A stretch of 46,003 nucleotides of DNA, taken from assembly GCA_003978765.1 (NCBI GenBank), contig QNYO01000078.1, positions 1 through 46,003 of the forward strand, in the 5' to 3' direction. The DNA comes from Hydrogenimonas sp. Its GTDB lineage: Bacteria > Campylobacterota > Campylobacteria > Campylobacterales > Hydrogenimonadaceae. The notes below the pieces were generated by a model. The model was not told where the DNA came from, searched no databases, and was given only the letters and a program-made list of their open reading frames with translations. Positions within the stretch are counted from its first letter, which is position 1; each line of letters begins with the position of its first letter. Shown piece by piece: positions 36,301-45,049 of this stretch. A program made the translations under genes and the position numbers.

Positions 36301-37068
36301 ATGATTCATCGAACAATCAAATCATGCGTGACAGGATCATTAATCCTTTCATCGGTTCTCTTTGCTGGAGACGATGATACGATGGCCAAAGCGTTGATGA
36401 AGCTTCGTGCCGAAGTGGAACAACTCAATACACAGATTCAAGATCAGCGTGATGCAACCAAAGCCACGATGCGATCGCTTATGATGGAGAAGAATGATCT
36501 CGAAGCGACAATTGCACGTAGTGATCTAAAGATCAAACAGCTCGAACAGGAGATTCGTAAACTCAAAAAGGAGATTGCTGAAGCAAGCAAGAACTCTGAA
36601 GGGATCAAGCCAATCGTTCTTAAAGCGATCACACAACTTGAATCGCATATTCAATCAGAGCTCCCTTTTAAAACAGAAGAGAGAGTGCAAGATGTACGAC
36701 GCATTAAAGAGGAGATGCAAAATGGCATCATCACACCACAAAAGGCACTTGCACAGGTTTGGAACAGTTATGCCGATGAGATTCGCCTCACCAAAGAGAG
36801 TGGCATCTTTAAACAGACCATTACATTAGATGATCAAGAAAGATTGGCAGAAGTGGCACGTATTGGGATGGTGATGATGTACTTCAAAACACCCGATGAT
36901 CGTGTCGGCTATGTCGATCATAATGGTGATGGATGGTACTACAAAGAGGTGATCGATAAAGAGAAAAGAGAGATGATTCTCACTCTTTTTGATTCGATGC
37001 ATAAACAGATCCGTACAGGATTCTTTACCCTTCCTAATGCTATCGCTACATCAAAGGTTCAACGATGA
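36301..37068 (+). CDS. DUF3450-family periplasmic coiled-coil protein
   Basis: This 255-residue protein has a signal peptide (about 1-22), a long coiled coil (about 25-105) rich in Lys, Glu and Gln, and a globular C-terminal half with ITPQKALAQVWNSYADEIRLT and VARIGMVMMYFKTPD typical of DUF3450. The family is encoded at the head of TonB2-type operons (DUF3450, ExbB, ExbB, ExbD, TonB, TPR) in many proteobacteria; its exact role is unknown. It may couple the energy complex to the envelope. It overlaps the next gene by 4 bp (ATGA). It is the first gene after a PHO-box. Confidence 0.82.
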   Translation: MIHRTIKSCVTGSLILSSVLFAGDDDTMAKALMKLRAEVEQLNTQIQDQRDATKATMRSLMMEKNDLEATIARSDLKIKQLEQEIRKLKKEIAEASKNSEGIKPIVLKAITQLESHIQSELPFKTEERVQDVRRIKEEMQNGIITPQKALAQVWNSYADEIRLTKESGIFKQTITLDDQERLAEVARIGMVMMYFKTPDDRVGYVDHNGDGWYYKEVIDKEKREMILTLFDSMHKQIRTGFFTLPNAIATSKVQR

Positions 37069-38399
37069 TGAAACATATCATGCTCATAACTTTAACCCTA
37101 CTCTTTACAATCACACCACCACTGCGTGCTGAAACATCTGATGAGAATCGCCTTGAACGGGCATATGCCAAAGAGTTTGCCTTCTTAAAAGCTCAAAAAG
37201 AGATGCTCAAAAAGCGTCTTAAAGAGGTAGAAGAGAGTGATGCTCAAAAGATTGCCAAAGCCCAAAGAGAGATTGAGAAGCTTCAAGAGCGTGTCATTGC
37301 CAAAGATTTGCGTGTTGAAACACTCAATGATACTCTTTTAAACCTCCAACGCAATGTCGAAAGTATCGAGAGTGATACCCAACTGATTGAGTCGGTTGTG
37401 ATGCAAGGAAACTCTCTTTTGCGCCAATATGGGTATCAACTCCATCTCGATCCTAACAACTACCCCAAAACGCTCTCTGAACTCTTTGAAGTCTCATTAA
37501 AAAAAGCGGATACCCTCTCACGTGTTCGTACCCAAAAGGGAACATTCTACCTCAAAGATGGAACACAAAAAGCAGGAGAGATAATTAAGGTTGGAAATAT
37601 CGCCTCTTATGGTGTTGCCAATGGTGTTGCTGGGGCATTGGTTCCAGCAGGTGGTGGTCAATTCAAACTTTGGGATCAGAGACTTTCAGCCCAAACGGCA
37701 CAGGCACTTGCTTCCGGCACGATGCCAGAACTTCTTCATATCTTTATCTATGAAAATACCCAAAAAGAGGTAGCAGATAAGGAGGAAAAGAGTGCGCTTG
37801 ATGTGATTCAATCGGGTGGTATCATCGGCTGGGTCATTGTGGGTCTTGGTCTGTTTGGTCTCCTTTTGATTCTTTTGCGTATTCTATTCCTCTCAACCGC
37901 TTCATCTAAAACCATGACCATTGCTAAAGAGGTTTCAGAAAAACTACGTACTCAAGGGCGTGAAGATGCCTTGAATCTTCTTAAAGGACGTCGAGGTGCT
38001 GCAGCACGTGTCCTTAAAGCAGTTGTTAGAAACCTTGACCGTGATCGTGAACATATTGAGGATATTGTGACAGAAGCTTTGATTCATGAGAGTGAACGCC
38101 TCGATAAGTATGGTACTGCCATTATGGTCATTGCTGCTGTTTCACCCCTTCTTGGACTTTTGGGAACTGTCACAGGAATGATTGCAACCTTTGACATCAT
38201 CACAGAGTTTGGTACAGGTGATCCAAAACTTTTATCTGGTGGTATCTCGATCGCACTGGTTACAACAGAACTTGGTCTTATTGTCGCCATTCCTCTCCTT
38301 CTTATCGGTAACCTCCTTAATGGATGGTCGGAGCGTATTAAAGATGAGATTGAAGCTTCAGCGCTTCATATCATCAACCAATACCATATGAAGCAGTAA
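37065..38399 (+). CDS. Long ExbB/TolQ-type proton-channel protein with coiled-coil periplasmic domain
   Basis: This 444-residue protein has a signal-like N-terminus (about 1-22) and a long coiled coil (about 25-115). A periplasmic domain of about 120 residues follows. The C-terminal MotA/TolQ/ExbB domain (about 245-440) has three membrane helices. The last two carry AAVSPLLGLLGTVTGMIATF and the ISIALVTTELGLIVAIPLLL motif, with the Thr/Gly pattern of the ExbB pore. Long ExbB forms of this type are typical of TonB2-like systems, as in Vibrio. It is followed 2 bp later by a second, short ExbB, so both probably join one complex. Confidence 0.88.
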   Translation: MMKHIMLITLTLLFTITPPLRAETSDENRLERAYAKEFAFLKAQKEMLKKRLKEVEESDAQKIAKAQREIEKLQERVIAKDLRVETLNDTLLNLQRNVESIESDTQLIESVVMQGNSLLRQYGYQLHLDPNNYPKTLSELFEVSLKKADTLSRVRTQKGTFYLKDGTQKAGEIIKVGNIASYGVANGVAGALVPAGGGQFKLWDQRLSAQTAQALASGTMPELLHIFIYENTQKEVADKEEKSALDVIQSGGIIGWVIVGLGLFGLLLILLRILFLSTASSKTMTIAKEVSEKLRTQGREDALNLLKGRRGAAARVLKAVVRNLDRDREHIEDIVTEALIHESERLDKYGTAIMVIAAVSPLLGLLGTVTGMIATFDIITEFGTGDPKLLSGGISIALVTTELGLIVAIPLLLIGNLLNGWSERIKDEIEASALHIINQYHMKQ

Positions 38400-38401
38400 C
38401 A

Positions 38402-39025
38402 ATGGCTGAGACACTCTCCAATCTATTCCAGCAATTTTTGCTCTATATGCAAAGTGGTGGCTTTGTGATGTGGCCACTTCTTGTGTTAACGATCATCCTA
38501 TGGTATGCGATTGGTTACCGATTCCACACACTCAAACGTGGTTCTAAAAAGAGTGTACGGGTCTTGATTCGCAAATATCTTACCGGTAAGCGACAAAAGA
38601 CCAAAGGGTTGATTGACCGTGCGATTGTCGATGCGATTGAAGCTGTCAATGGAAAGTGTGATGGAAAGAGAGGGCGTGAAATTATTGAAGATCTTTTCTT
38701 CCCCTATTATCAAGATTTGAAACGATACAGAAAAGTCATTAGCACTATCGTAATGGTTGCACCACTCATTGGACTCCTTGGAACGGTGATTGGAATGATT
38801 GAAACCTTCGACTCTCTTGCAAGCATGGCACTCTTTACACAAGGTGGTGGTATTGCTGCAGGTATTTCACAAGCACTCTTTACCACCCAGCTTGGATTGG
38901 TTGTAGCAGTTCCTGGTCTCATCATGGGGCGTATGCTCGATAACAAAGCCAATATGATGGAGCTGGAGTTGGAACAGATCAAAGATATTCTCTGTGCGGA
39001 GAAAGGATTAGACAATGAAATATAG
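38402..39025 (+). CDS. exbB: ExbB-type proton-channel protein (short form)
   Basis: This 207-residue protein has three membrane segments: one near residues 17-38, then the pair near 115-140 and 160-185 with VAPLIGLLGTVIGMIETF and GISQALFTTQLGLVVAVPGLI. These are the standard ExbB/TolQ motifs. The cytoplasmic loop is basic. It overlaps exbD by 11 bp. With ExbD it uses the proton gradient to drive TonB. Confidence 0.93.
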   Translation: MAETLSNLFQQFLLYMQSGGFVMWPLLVLTIILWYAIGYRFHTLKRGSKKSVRVLIRKYLTGKRQKTKGLIDRAIVDAIEAVNGKCDGKRGREIIEDLFFPYYQDLKRYRKVISTIVMVAPLIGLLGTVIGMIETFDSLASMALFTQGGGIAAGISQALFTTQLGLVVAVPGLIMGRMLDNKANMMELELEQIKDILCAEKGLDNEI

Positions 39026-39419
39026 AAAAAAGAGTATGACCGACCAAAATGTCGATATCTCTCCACTCATCGATATGGTCTTTATTCTTCTGATCTTCTT
39101 TATGGTCAGTTCAACCTTTGTTAAAGATATGAAGATCGATTTAGAGCGACCTGGTGCCACCTCTGCAACACGTGCTTCAAGCAAAGTGATCAAAGTCTAT
39201 ATCGATAATCAAGGGCAACCCTATATCGATAACCAACCGATCAAAGCGTGGGCAGTACAGAGTAAGGTGCGTGACCTGCTTCGTAACTCAACTGAAAAAT
39301 CGGTACTGGTTGTCACCGATGAGACCATTGCTGTTGAGAAGTTGATCGATATTATCGATCAGTGTCGTCAAGCAGGTGCCAAAGATGTCGCTGTCGCAAC
39401 CAATAAAGAGGTCGGTTAA
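39015..39419 (+). CDS. exbD: ExbD-type energy-transducing protein
   Basis: This 134-residue protein has one membrane helix near residues 15-35 with the ExbD signature DISPLIDMVFILLIFFMV. It contains the essential membrane Asp (D17) and a periplasmic domain ending with VDIIDQCRQAGAKDVAVAT. The N-terminus is basic, as expected for the cytoplasmic side. The TonB gene starts 1 bp after its stop. Confidence 0.95.
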   Translation: MKYRKKSMTDQNVDISPLIDMVFILLIFFMVSSTFVKDMKIDLERPGATSATRASSKVIKVYIDNQGQPYIDNQPIKAWAVQSKVRDLLRNSTEKSVLVVTDETIAVEKLIDIIDQCRQAGAKDVAVATNKEVG

Positions 39420-39420
39420 C

Positions 39421-40065
39421 GTGCGAAGAGAACCATCTACGCTCAAACGGCACCTACTGGCTCTATCATGGAGTCTTTTTGGACTCTTTTTTGTCTTTAT
39501 CGTTGTGATTGAGATGAATCATGAGGGGTGGAAAGAGCCACCCAAAAAGAGAGAGGTTACAGCATCATTTGATATTCCACCGATGCAAAAACCCAAGCCG
39601 AAGCCAAAGCCCAAACCAAAACCTAAGCCCAAAAAGAGAGAGACCAGCCGACCCCATCCAGCCCCAAATCTAATGTCACAACTCTCTGGAATCGATACAG
39701 GGCTTGAGGCATTCCAAAGCGATGATCTCATCTCTGAATCATCACTCCTTAAAGATGTGGATCATAGCAATATGGTAATGACCGATGATACAGTGGACTC
39801 TCCACCAAAACCGATCCAGAGAACTCCTATTGAGTATCCTAAAAAGGCACGACGGCAAGGGATTACAGGCTATGTTGTTATGAATCTCCTACTTGACCAG
39901 CATGGCAATGTCCAAAAGGTCAAAATCCTTGAGAGCCAACCAGAAGGGGTCTTTGATGATGTGGCGATTGCCAGTGTCAAAGGATGGAGATTTAAACCGG
40001 CAGAGTATCAGGGAAAACCTGTCAAAGTATGGGCGAAACAGAAGATTCGCTTTGAACTCAATTAA
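39421..40065 (+). CDS. tonB: TonB energy transducer
   Basis: I start it at GTG 39421, directly after the exbD stop with GAGG nine bases upstream, giving 214 residues; an in-frame GTG at 39376 lies inside exbD. There is one N-terminal membrane helix (about 12-32). A periplasmic Lys-Pro repeat (eight KP units near residues 55-72) spans the periplasm. The C-terminal TonB domain (about 135-214) has YPKKARRQGITGYVVM, VKILESQPEGVFDDVAIASVKGWRF and a WxKQKIRFEL end. It carries energy from ExbB-ExbD to the receptor at the end of the operon. Confidence 0.93.
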   Translation: MRREPSTLKRHLLALSWSLFGLFFVFIVVIEMNHEGWKEPPKKREVTASFDIPPMQKPKPKPKPKPKPKPKKRETSRPHPAPNLMSQLSGIDTGLEAFQSDDLISESSLLKDVDHSNMVMTDDTVDSPPKPIQRTPIEYPKKARRQGITGYVVMNLLLDQHGNVQKVKILESQPEGVFDDVAIASVKGWRFKPAEYQGKPVKVWAKQKIRFELN

Positions 40066-40074
40066 GGAGAGCGT

Positions 40075-41226
40075 ATGAGACCTATCATGAGCCTGCTACT
40101 GACCGTCGCGCTCTCAATGCAGACACTTTTTGCCAAGAGTGACGAGGTCGATTATATGCAACTTACTGCACTTCTGCTAAAAGATGGTTATATCGACCGT
40201 GCCTATGAGACACTCAAACAGGTCGATCTCAATAGCTCAACAGTAGATAAAGGCTACTACTATCTGCTCAAGGGGCTTATCTTAACCAAAAAGGGAGAGT
40301 ATCCATCGGCAAACCAAAACTTTTATGATGCCATTGCACATAGCAGTGATGCCAATGCCACCCAACCCATCTATCTCTATATTGCACAAAACAGCTTTCT
40401 AATGCAAGATTATGGGGGGTGTATCGATGCCCTTGACCATATTCCTGAACAGGTGAACAGAAACCCAAAACTTCAGAGCCTCAAAGCAGAGTGTTACTGG
40501 AAAGTTGGGAAAAGAGAGAGAGCACTTGATACCTTAACCAAACTTTTAGAGCATCATCCTAACTTTATTAATGCCTATAAACAGCGGTTCTACTACTTTA
40601 TCGAACTGCAACTCTATCAATCGGCACTTGACGATGCCAACAACTATCTTCAACATGCCCAACCCAATGAGACCATTATGCTCAACTTCATTCAAGCACT
40701 ACGCAAAAGTGGGCAGATTGATCGTGCCATTGAGTTGGCAGAGAAGGCAAAGCTCACCTACCATAACCGTGCCAAAATCATTGTTATGCTTGCCCATCTC
40801 TACCTTGATAAAGGGATGATTCATGCAGCGGCTGATCTCTTTAATCAAGCCTCCATCTATAACCCAACCTATACCAAAGAGACAGCAGAGATGTATCGAC
40901 GTGCCAAAGATTATGTGATGGCACTGATGAAAAATGCTCAAATGCTCGATACCAAAGAGAAGTATAAACAGCGTATCGCCATCTTTCTTGAGTATGGTGA
41001 CTTTGAGAGGATGATTGCTTCAAAAGATGCACTTGATCGTAACGGTTTGCTTGATGATGAGACAATGCGGTATGCCTTGGCATATGCCTACTATATGGAG
41101 GGGGAGTTCGACCAAGCCGAATCTCTCCTAAGCACCCTAACCCAACCAGAACTCTTTAAAAAGGCCACAGAATTGCGACGAAAGATGCAACAGTGTAAAA
41201 ATAGTATTTGGGAGTGTGAACAATGA
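40075..41226 (+). CDS. TPR-repeat periplasmic protein of the TonB operon
   Basis: This 383-residue protein has a signal peptide (to about residue 21, TLFAKS) followed by tandem helical repeats of the TPR or Sel1 type: YYYLLKGLILTKKGEYPSAN, LKAECYWKVGKRERALDTL, AHLYLDKGMIHAAADLF, and YALAYAYYMEGEFDQAESLL. It occupies the position of TtpC in Vibrio TonB2 operons, where a TPR protein is needed for receptor energisation. AAGGAG lies 7 bp before the ATG. Its stop overlaps the receptor gene by 4 bp (ATGA). Confidence 0.85.
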   Translation: MRPIMSLLLTVALSMQTLFAKSDEVDYMQLTALLLKDGYIDRAYETLKQVDLNSSTVDKGYYYLLKGLILTKKGEYPSANQNFYDAIAHSSDANATQPIYLYIAQNSFLMQDYGGCIDALDHIPEQVNRNPKLQSLKAECYWKVGKRERALDTLTKLLEHHPNFINAYKQRFYYFIELQLYQSALDDANNYLQHAQPNETIMLNFIQALRKSGQIDRAIELAEKAKLTYHNRAKIIVMLAHLYLDKGMIHAAADLFNQASIYNPTYTKETAEMYRRAKDYVMALMKNAQMLDTKEKYKQRIAIFLEYGDFERMIASKDALDRNGLLDDETMRYALAYAYYMEGEFDQAESLLSTLTQPELFKKATELRRKMQQCKNSIWECEQ

Positions 41227-44200
41227 TACAAAGAGCCCTTCTTCTCATACTCCTGCTAACCATCGAGCTTTTAGCGGGTCGTGGTGAGTTGGCACTCTAT
41301 CTCTTTAAAAATGGGCAACCATTAGCCCATCAAAAGGTTGTGATCTATCCTATTACAGGTCAACCCAACCAAAAGATCTCAACCACAAAACCGATCAAAA
41401 TCGTCTATACCGATGAGGAGGGTGCTATCATAACCCCTCTGAAAACGGGAAAATATCAACTTCAAATCTTTGCACAAGATCATGGAGAGACCCAAGCCTT
41501 TATCCGAAAAAACGTTATGATCGATGAGGAGAAACAGTCACAGATAATTCTTTCTCTCTCATCTGATAATCAACTCCGTTTTTCTGATGTTGAAGCAACA
41601 CAAACAGTAGAAACAGTACCGACCAAACAGACGGTTAAAAAAGCAGTTCAAAAAGGGAGTGTTGCCCTAACACTCATCTCATCAGAAGAGAAGCAGCCTA
41701 TTGTGGGTGCGAGAATCTTTGTTCCTGGTTTAAAGATTGATGCCATCAGTGATAAAAAGGGGCAGGTCATCATCGATCTACCAGAAGGGAGTCAAACCCT
41801 CTCCATCATCCACCCAGACTTCTCATCACAAAGTGTGACAGTCACCATCTACCCCAATGAGCTAACAAGTAAAAGGGTAGAACTGACCCCTTCAGCAATG
41901 GAGCTTGAAGAGTTTGTTGTCCTTGCTCCACACCTTCAAGGAAGTATCGCTGCGGTGGTTGCAGAAGAGAAGAGCAGTGAATCGATTGCCAATATCTTAG
42001 GGTCTGAACAGATCTCCAAACAGGGAGACTCAACCGCCGCAGGTGCATTAAAACGGGTCGCTGGTGTTACAATCATTGGTGGAAAAAATATCTATATCCG
42101 TGGTCTTGGCGACCGTTACTCATGTACGGAACTCAATGGGATGTCACTTCCTTCTCCTAACCCCATCAAACGCACCGTACCACTCGATATGTTCCCAAGT
42201 GGGGTCATTGGAAGTTTGCAGGTTCAAAAGAGTTTTACCCCCGATATTACGGGAACATTTGGTGGAGGATATGTTAATATCCGAACCAAACACTCAAGCC
42301 CTGAAGATCATGTCACCATTAAAGTAGGTGTCAAAGCCCATGAGTCTGTAGGTCAAGAGGTGACATCATATGAAGGTTCAACAACCGATTGGTTTGGATA
42401 TGATCATGCCTATCGTCCTTTTCCCGATACACTCAATCAACCACTTATCCCTGTTCAAGGCGAACGTCCACCCACACTCAACATCTCTTCAGATGCTATG
42501 CAAAAGATCTTAGTTGAGCGTGTTATTGACCCCAAACAGGAGCGTATTCCTATAGGAGTCGACCATCAACTTGAAGTAGCAAAAACTTTTGATCTGGGAG
42601 AAGATGAAGAGATTAGTCTACTAGGCAACTATGGCTATAAAACCGATGCACGACGTGTTACATACACCACCTATGACTACATTATCTCAAGTAACGGAAC
42701 CCAGTTACCTGAACCTGATAATACAGCAGTCAATAATCTCTACCGCACAACCATTCAACATGGTGGTATCTTAAATGTCGGATATAAAAATGGTACATTT
42801 GATGCCAAATATACCAAACTCTATGTCCTCAATACGATCGATCAAACCCGCGATATTAACGGTACATTTGGAGAGAACAACTCAAAAGAGCATCAATACT
42901 TCTTTGAGTGGCAAGAGCGTGAACTCAATGTTGATCAACTTAGTGCTGGAGTCGATTATCAGTTTGGGGTTCATCATCGTTTGGATGTTGGTGGTGAGGT
43001 TGCACGTGCAGAAGAGTATGTCCCCAATGATGTTTACTATAACTATAAGCAGTATCGTCTCAATGAACCATATGTTTTTGAACAACCCGACAGTCGCCTC
43101 CGTTATAGCCATCGTACAACAAAAGATAAGGTCAAAAACATCTTCTTAAAAAATAGAACCGATCTACCGATGCTCTTCAGTAAAGAAGATTATCTTGAGT
43201 TGGGTCTTTTTAGTGAACAAAAAGAGCGTGAAGGTCGTCGTATCGATATCGAAGTACAAAGTACCCTCAAAAATGATGTGATAACATCCCTTCCAATCGG
43301 TGGTACCCTAACATACAATGATGGTGATGCCGATCATCTGGTTGTCAGCCTCACATCCCGTCCAAAAGATCAGTATGATGCATCGCTAGATCGTGATGCC
43401 TACTACTTCAAACTGATGTCGCATCCAACTTCCAAGCTTAGTGCTATGTTTGGTGGACGTTATGTCACCATTACACAGAGTGTTGATCAGATGAGAGTCG
43501 ATCAAAATATTGTTGTGAATGAACGCAATAGCCTATCGTTTAAAAAGTTTCTTCCAAGTGTAACCTTGAAATATATGATCAGTGAGAGTGATCAAGTCCG
43601 TTTTGCGTATGGTAAAACCTTTATCTATCCCGACTTTCGTGAGTTTGTCAATGCTGAATTTATGCACCCCATCTTCTTGGCAAAAATTTCAGGCAACCCA
43701 AATCTTGTCGAAACCGATATTAAAAGCTATGACCTTCGATATGATCACTACTTCGGTGATATCGATAATATGAGCACTACCCTATTCTATAAAGATCTGA
43801 TGCATCCGATTGAAGATACACGTGAATTTACAACCTCAACACTCGATCGCTTTGGATTCGATAATGCCAAACGTGCAACACTCTATGGGGTTGAATTGGG
43901 CTGGCTAAAAAACCTCAGCTTTCTCACGCCCTACTTTGAGAACCTCACCCTATCAGGCAACTATACCTATATCAAATCACGCATTGAGCTCACAGAGGAG
44001 CAGAAGTTGAAGTATGTGACACAAGAGAGAGGTCTGCAAGGATTATCCCCTTATGTCATCAATCTATCCCTCACCTACGATATCCCTAAAACACGCTCCA
44101 TCAACCTCTCTTACAATAAGATGGCAAAACGTTTGATGCGTATTGCGATCAAAAATGGTGATGTTATTCTTGGACTCGATGATTATGAGATTCCACCTCA

Positions 44201-44381
44201 TCTTCTTGATGTCACATGGATTGAGAAGATGAGATTTGATACGATTCCTGGAAACTATGCCATGACCTTTAAAATTCGCAACCTCTTAGATAGTGAAACC
44301 AGATGGGTTCAAGGAGATAATGTCTCTCTAACCTATAAAACTGGTCGTGAACTCTCCCTTTCAATCAGTGGTACATTCTAA
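41223..44381 (+). CDS. TonB-dependent outer-membrane receptor with two N-terminal Ig-like domains
   Basis: The 1052-residue precursor has a signal peptide (to about residue 19), a first beta domain (about 20-115), and a second carboxypeptidase-regulatory-like domain (about 145-225). The TonB box, ELEEFVVLAP, lies near 227. The plug (about 250-365) has LKRVAGVTIIGGKNIYIRGLGDRYSCTELNG and VPLDMFPSGVIGSLQVQKSF. A 22-strand-type barrel follows and ends in Phe (SISGTF). The IRGLGDRY/PLDMFPS form resembles receptors paired with large surface proteins in Bacteroidota and marine gammaproteobacteria. Its substrate is unknown. Operon position behind a PHO-box suggests a phosphorus-containing ligand, perhaps an organophosphate or polymer. 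Siderophore uptake is possible but no Fur-box-like site is seen. Confidence 0.88.
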   Translation: MIQRALLLILLLTIELLAGRGELALYLFKNGQPLAHQKVVIYPITGQPNQKISTTKPIKIVYTDEEGAIITPLKTGKYQLQIFAQDHGETQAFIRKNVMIDEEKQSQIILSLSSDNQLRFSDVEATQTVETVPTKQTVKKAVQKGSVALTLISSEEKQPIVGARIFVPGLKIDAISDKKGQVIIDLPEGSQTLSIIHPDFSSQSVTVTIYPNELTSKRVELTPSAMELEEFVVLAPHLQGSIAAVVAEEKSSESIANILGSEQISKQGDSTAAGALKRVAGVTIIGGKNIYIRGLGDRYSCTELNGMSLPSPNPIKRTVPLDMFPSGVIGSLQVQKSFTPDITGTFGGGYVNIRTKHSSPEDHVTIKVGVKAHESVGQEVTSYEGSTTDWFGYDHAYRPFPDTLNQPLIPVQGERPPTLNISSDAMQKILVERVIDPKQERIPIGVDHQLEVAKTFDLGEDEEISLLGNYGYKTDARRVTYTTYDYIISSNGTQLPEPDNTAVNNLYRTTIQHGGILNVGYKNGTFDAKYTKLYVLNTIDQTRDINGTFGENNSKEHQYFFEWQERELNVDQLSAGVDYQFGVHHRLDVGGEVARAEEYVPNDVYYNYKQYRLNEPYVFEQPDSRLRYSHRTTKDKVKNIFLKNRTDLPMLFSKEDYLELGLFSEQKEREGRRIDIEVQSTLKNDVITSLPIGGTLTYNDGDADHLVVSLTSRPKDQYDASLDRDAYYFKLMSHPTSKLSAMFGGRYVTITQSVDQMRVDQNIVVNERNSLSFKKFLPSVTLKYMISESDQVRFAYGKTFIYPDFREFVNAEFMHPIFLAKISGNPNLVETDIKSYDLRYDHYFGDIDNMSTTLFYKDLMHPIEDTREFTTSTLDRFGFDNAKRATLYGVELGWLKNLSFLTPYFENLTLSGNYTYIKSRIELTEEQKLKYVTQERGLQGLSPYVINLSLTYDIPKTRSINLSYNKMAKRLMRIAIKNGDVILGLDDYEIPPHLLDVTWIEKMRFDTIPGNYAMTFKIRNLLDSETRWVQGDNVSLTYKTGRELSLSISGTF

Positions 44382-44422
44382 TCTCCCTTACCATCTGACT
44401 CTTTTGAGTTGGATGGTCACTA

Positions 44423-44467
44423 CTTTGTAATCGTTCTGTTCTTCAATTGTAATCTTTTTCCTATAGA
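44423..44467 (+). promoter_or_regulatory. PHO-box-like element and -10 for psiE
   Basis: TTTGTAATC at 44424 and ATTGTAATC at 44446 are 22 bp apart, two turns of the 11-bp register. A degenerate middle unit, CTGTTCT, lies between them. A TATAGA (44462-44467) follows in -10 position. This is the weakest of the boxes in the island. Confidence 0.55.
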
Positions 44468-44504
44468 CTACGCTCAAACAAATATCTATAAGGAGCAAAC
44501 ATTT

Positions 44505-44873
44505 ATGGCATTACAAACCCGTTTTAAACTCTTTGAGTCGATCGATCTTGTGGTAGCAAGTATCATCTTTATCGCACTTATTATCACTGGTGCAGATTTT
44601 ACAAAGACAATTATCCTTCTCTTAGAGCTGATTGTCATTATTGAGGTGACACAGATGATCTTTATCTTCTTTAAAAAGCATCGGATCAAACTTCGCTATA
44701 TGATCGATACAGCAATTATCTATATCCTTCGTGAATTGATGATCTCTATCACACATGAGCATATCGATATGCTCAAAATTTCAACCATCATCGCCTCTCT
44801 CTTTGCTCTCTTCTTTATGCGCTACTTGGCTATTACGATTACCTACTCTTCTAAAATGCAAATGACTGATTAA
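44505..44873 (+). CDS. psiE: PsiE-family phosphate-starvation-inducible membrane protein
   Basis: With ATG 44505 (AGGAG nine bases upstream) the protein has 122 residues and three or four membrane helices. The PsiE-family marks are the final conserved block IDTAIIYILRELMISI and FFKKHRIKLRYM before it. PsiE is induced by phosphate starvation in E. coli; its molecular function is not known. The frame is open to 44409, but that part lies over the PHO-box and -10 and is not translated in my reading. Confidence 0.82.
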   Translation: MALQTRFKLFESIDLVVASIIFIALIITGADFTKTIILLLELIVIIEVTQMIFIFFKKHRIKLRYMIDTAIIYILRELMISITHEHIDMLKISTIIASLFALFFMRYLAITITYSSKMQMTD

Positions 44874-44880
44874 CAGAAGA

Positions 44881-44904
44881 TTATCACGTCAAACGACGTG
44901 ATAA
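44881..44904. terminator. Hairpin between convergent psiE and the acyltransferase operon
   Basis: TTATCACGTC-AAAC-GACGTGATAA is a perfect 10-bp stem with a four-base loop, 7 bp after the psiE stop and 22 bp before the end of the minus-strand small gene. There is no T-run, but it is symmetrical and could end both transcripts. Confidence 0.65.
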
Positions 44905-44926
44905 AGTGGAAGTTTATAGAAGTCAA

Positions 44927-45049
44927 TTAACCTTGAAAGAGGTAATGAAACTCTGGTGAATTTTTATAGCGATAAACCACATAACTCTCACTATAACCAT
45001 ACTTCTTTTTCACCAACTTAAAGACCTTTTTCCATGGCTGTTTCATCAT
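44927..45049 (-). CDS. Small basic protein of 40 residues, coupled to the acyltransferase gene
   Basis: This minus-strand ORF is MMKQPWKKVFKLVKKKYGYS and continues through SYVVYRYKNSPEF to FQG. The start has two ATGs (45049 and 45046) overlapping the TGA of the upstream acyltransferase, with GGAG 4-7 bases before. The sequence is highly basic at the N-terminus and rich in Tyr at the C-terminus. It has no signal or membrane segment. Coupling and the ribosome-binding site support real translation; I do not recognise the family. Confidence 0.6.
   Translation of the reverse strand: MMKQPWKKVFKLVKKKYGYSESYVVYRYKNSPEFHYLFQG

Noticed and set aside
39592-39640. Short tandem DNA repeat resembling a CRISPR or microsatellite
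   Set aside because: It encodes the Lys-Pro repeat of TonB, with varied third codon positions, and has no spacers.
44409-44504. Upstream in-frame start for psiE
   Set aside because: This stretch holds the PHO-like repeat and the -10, and the ribosome-binding site AGGAG points to ATG 44505.
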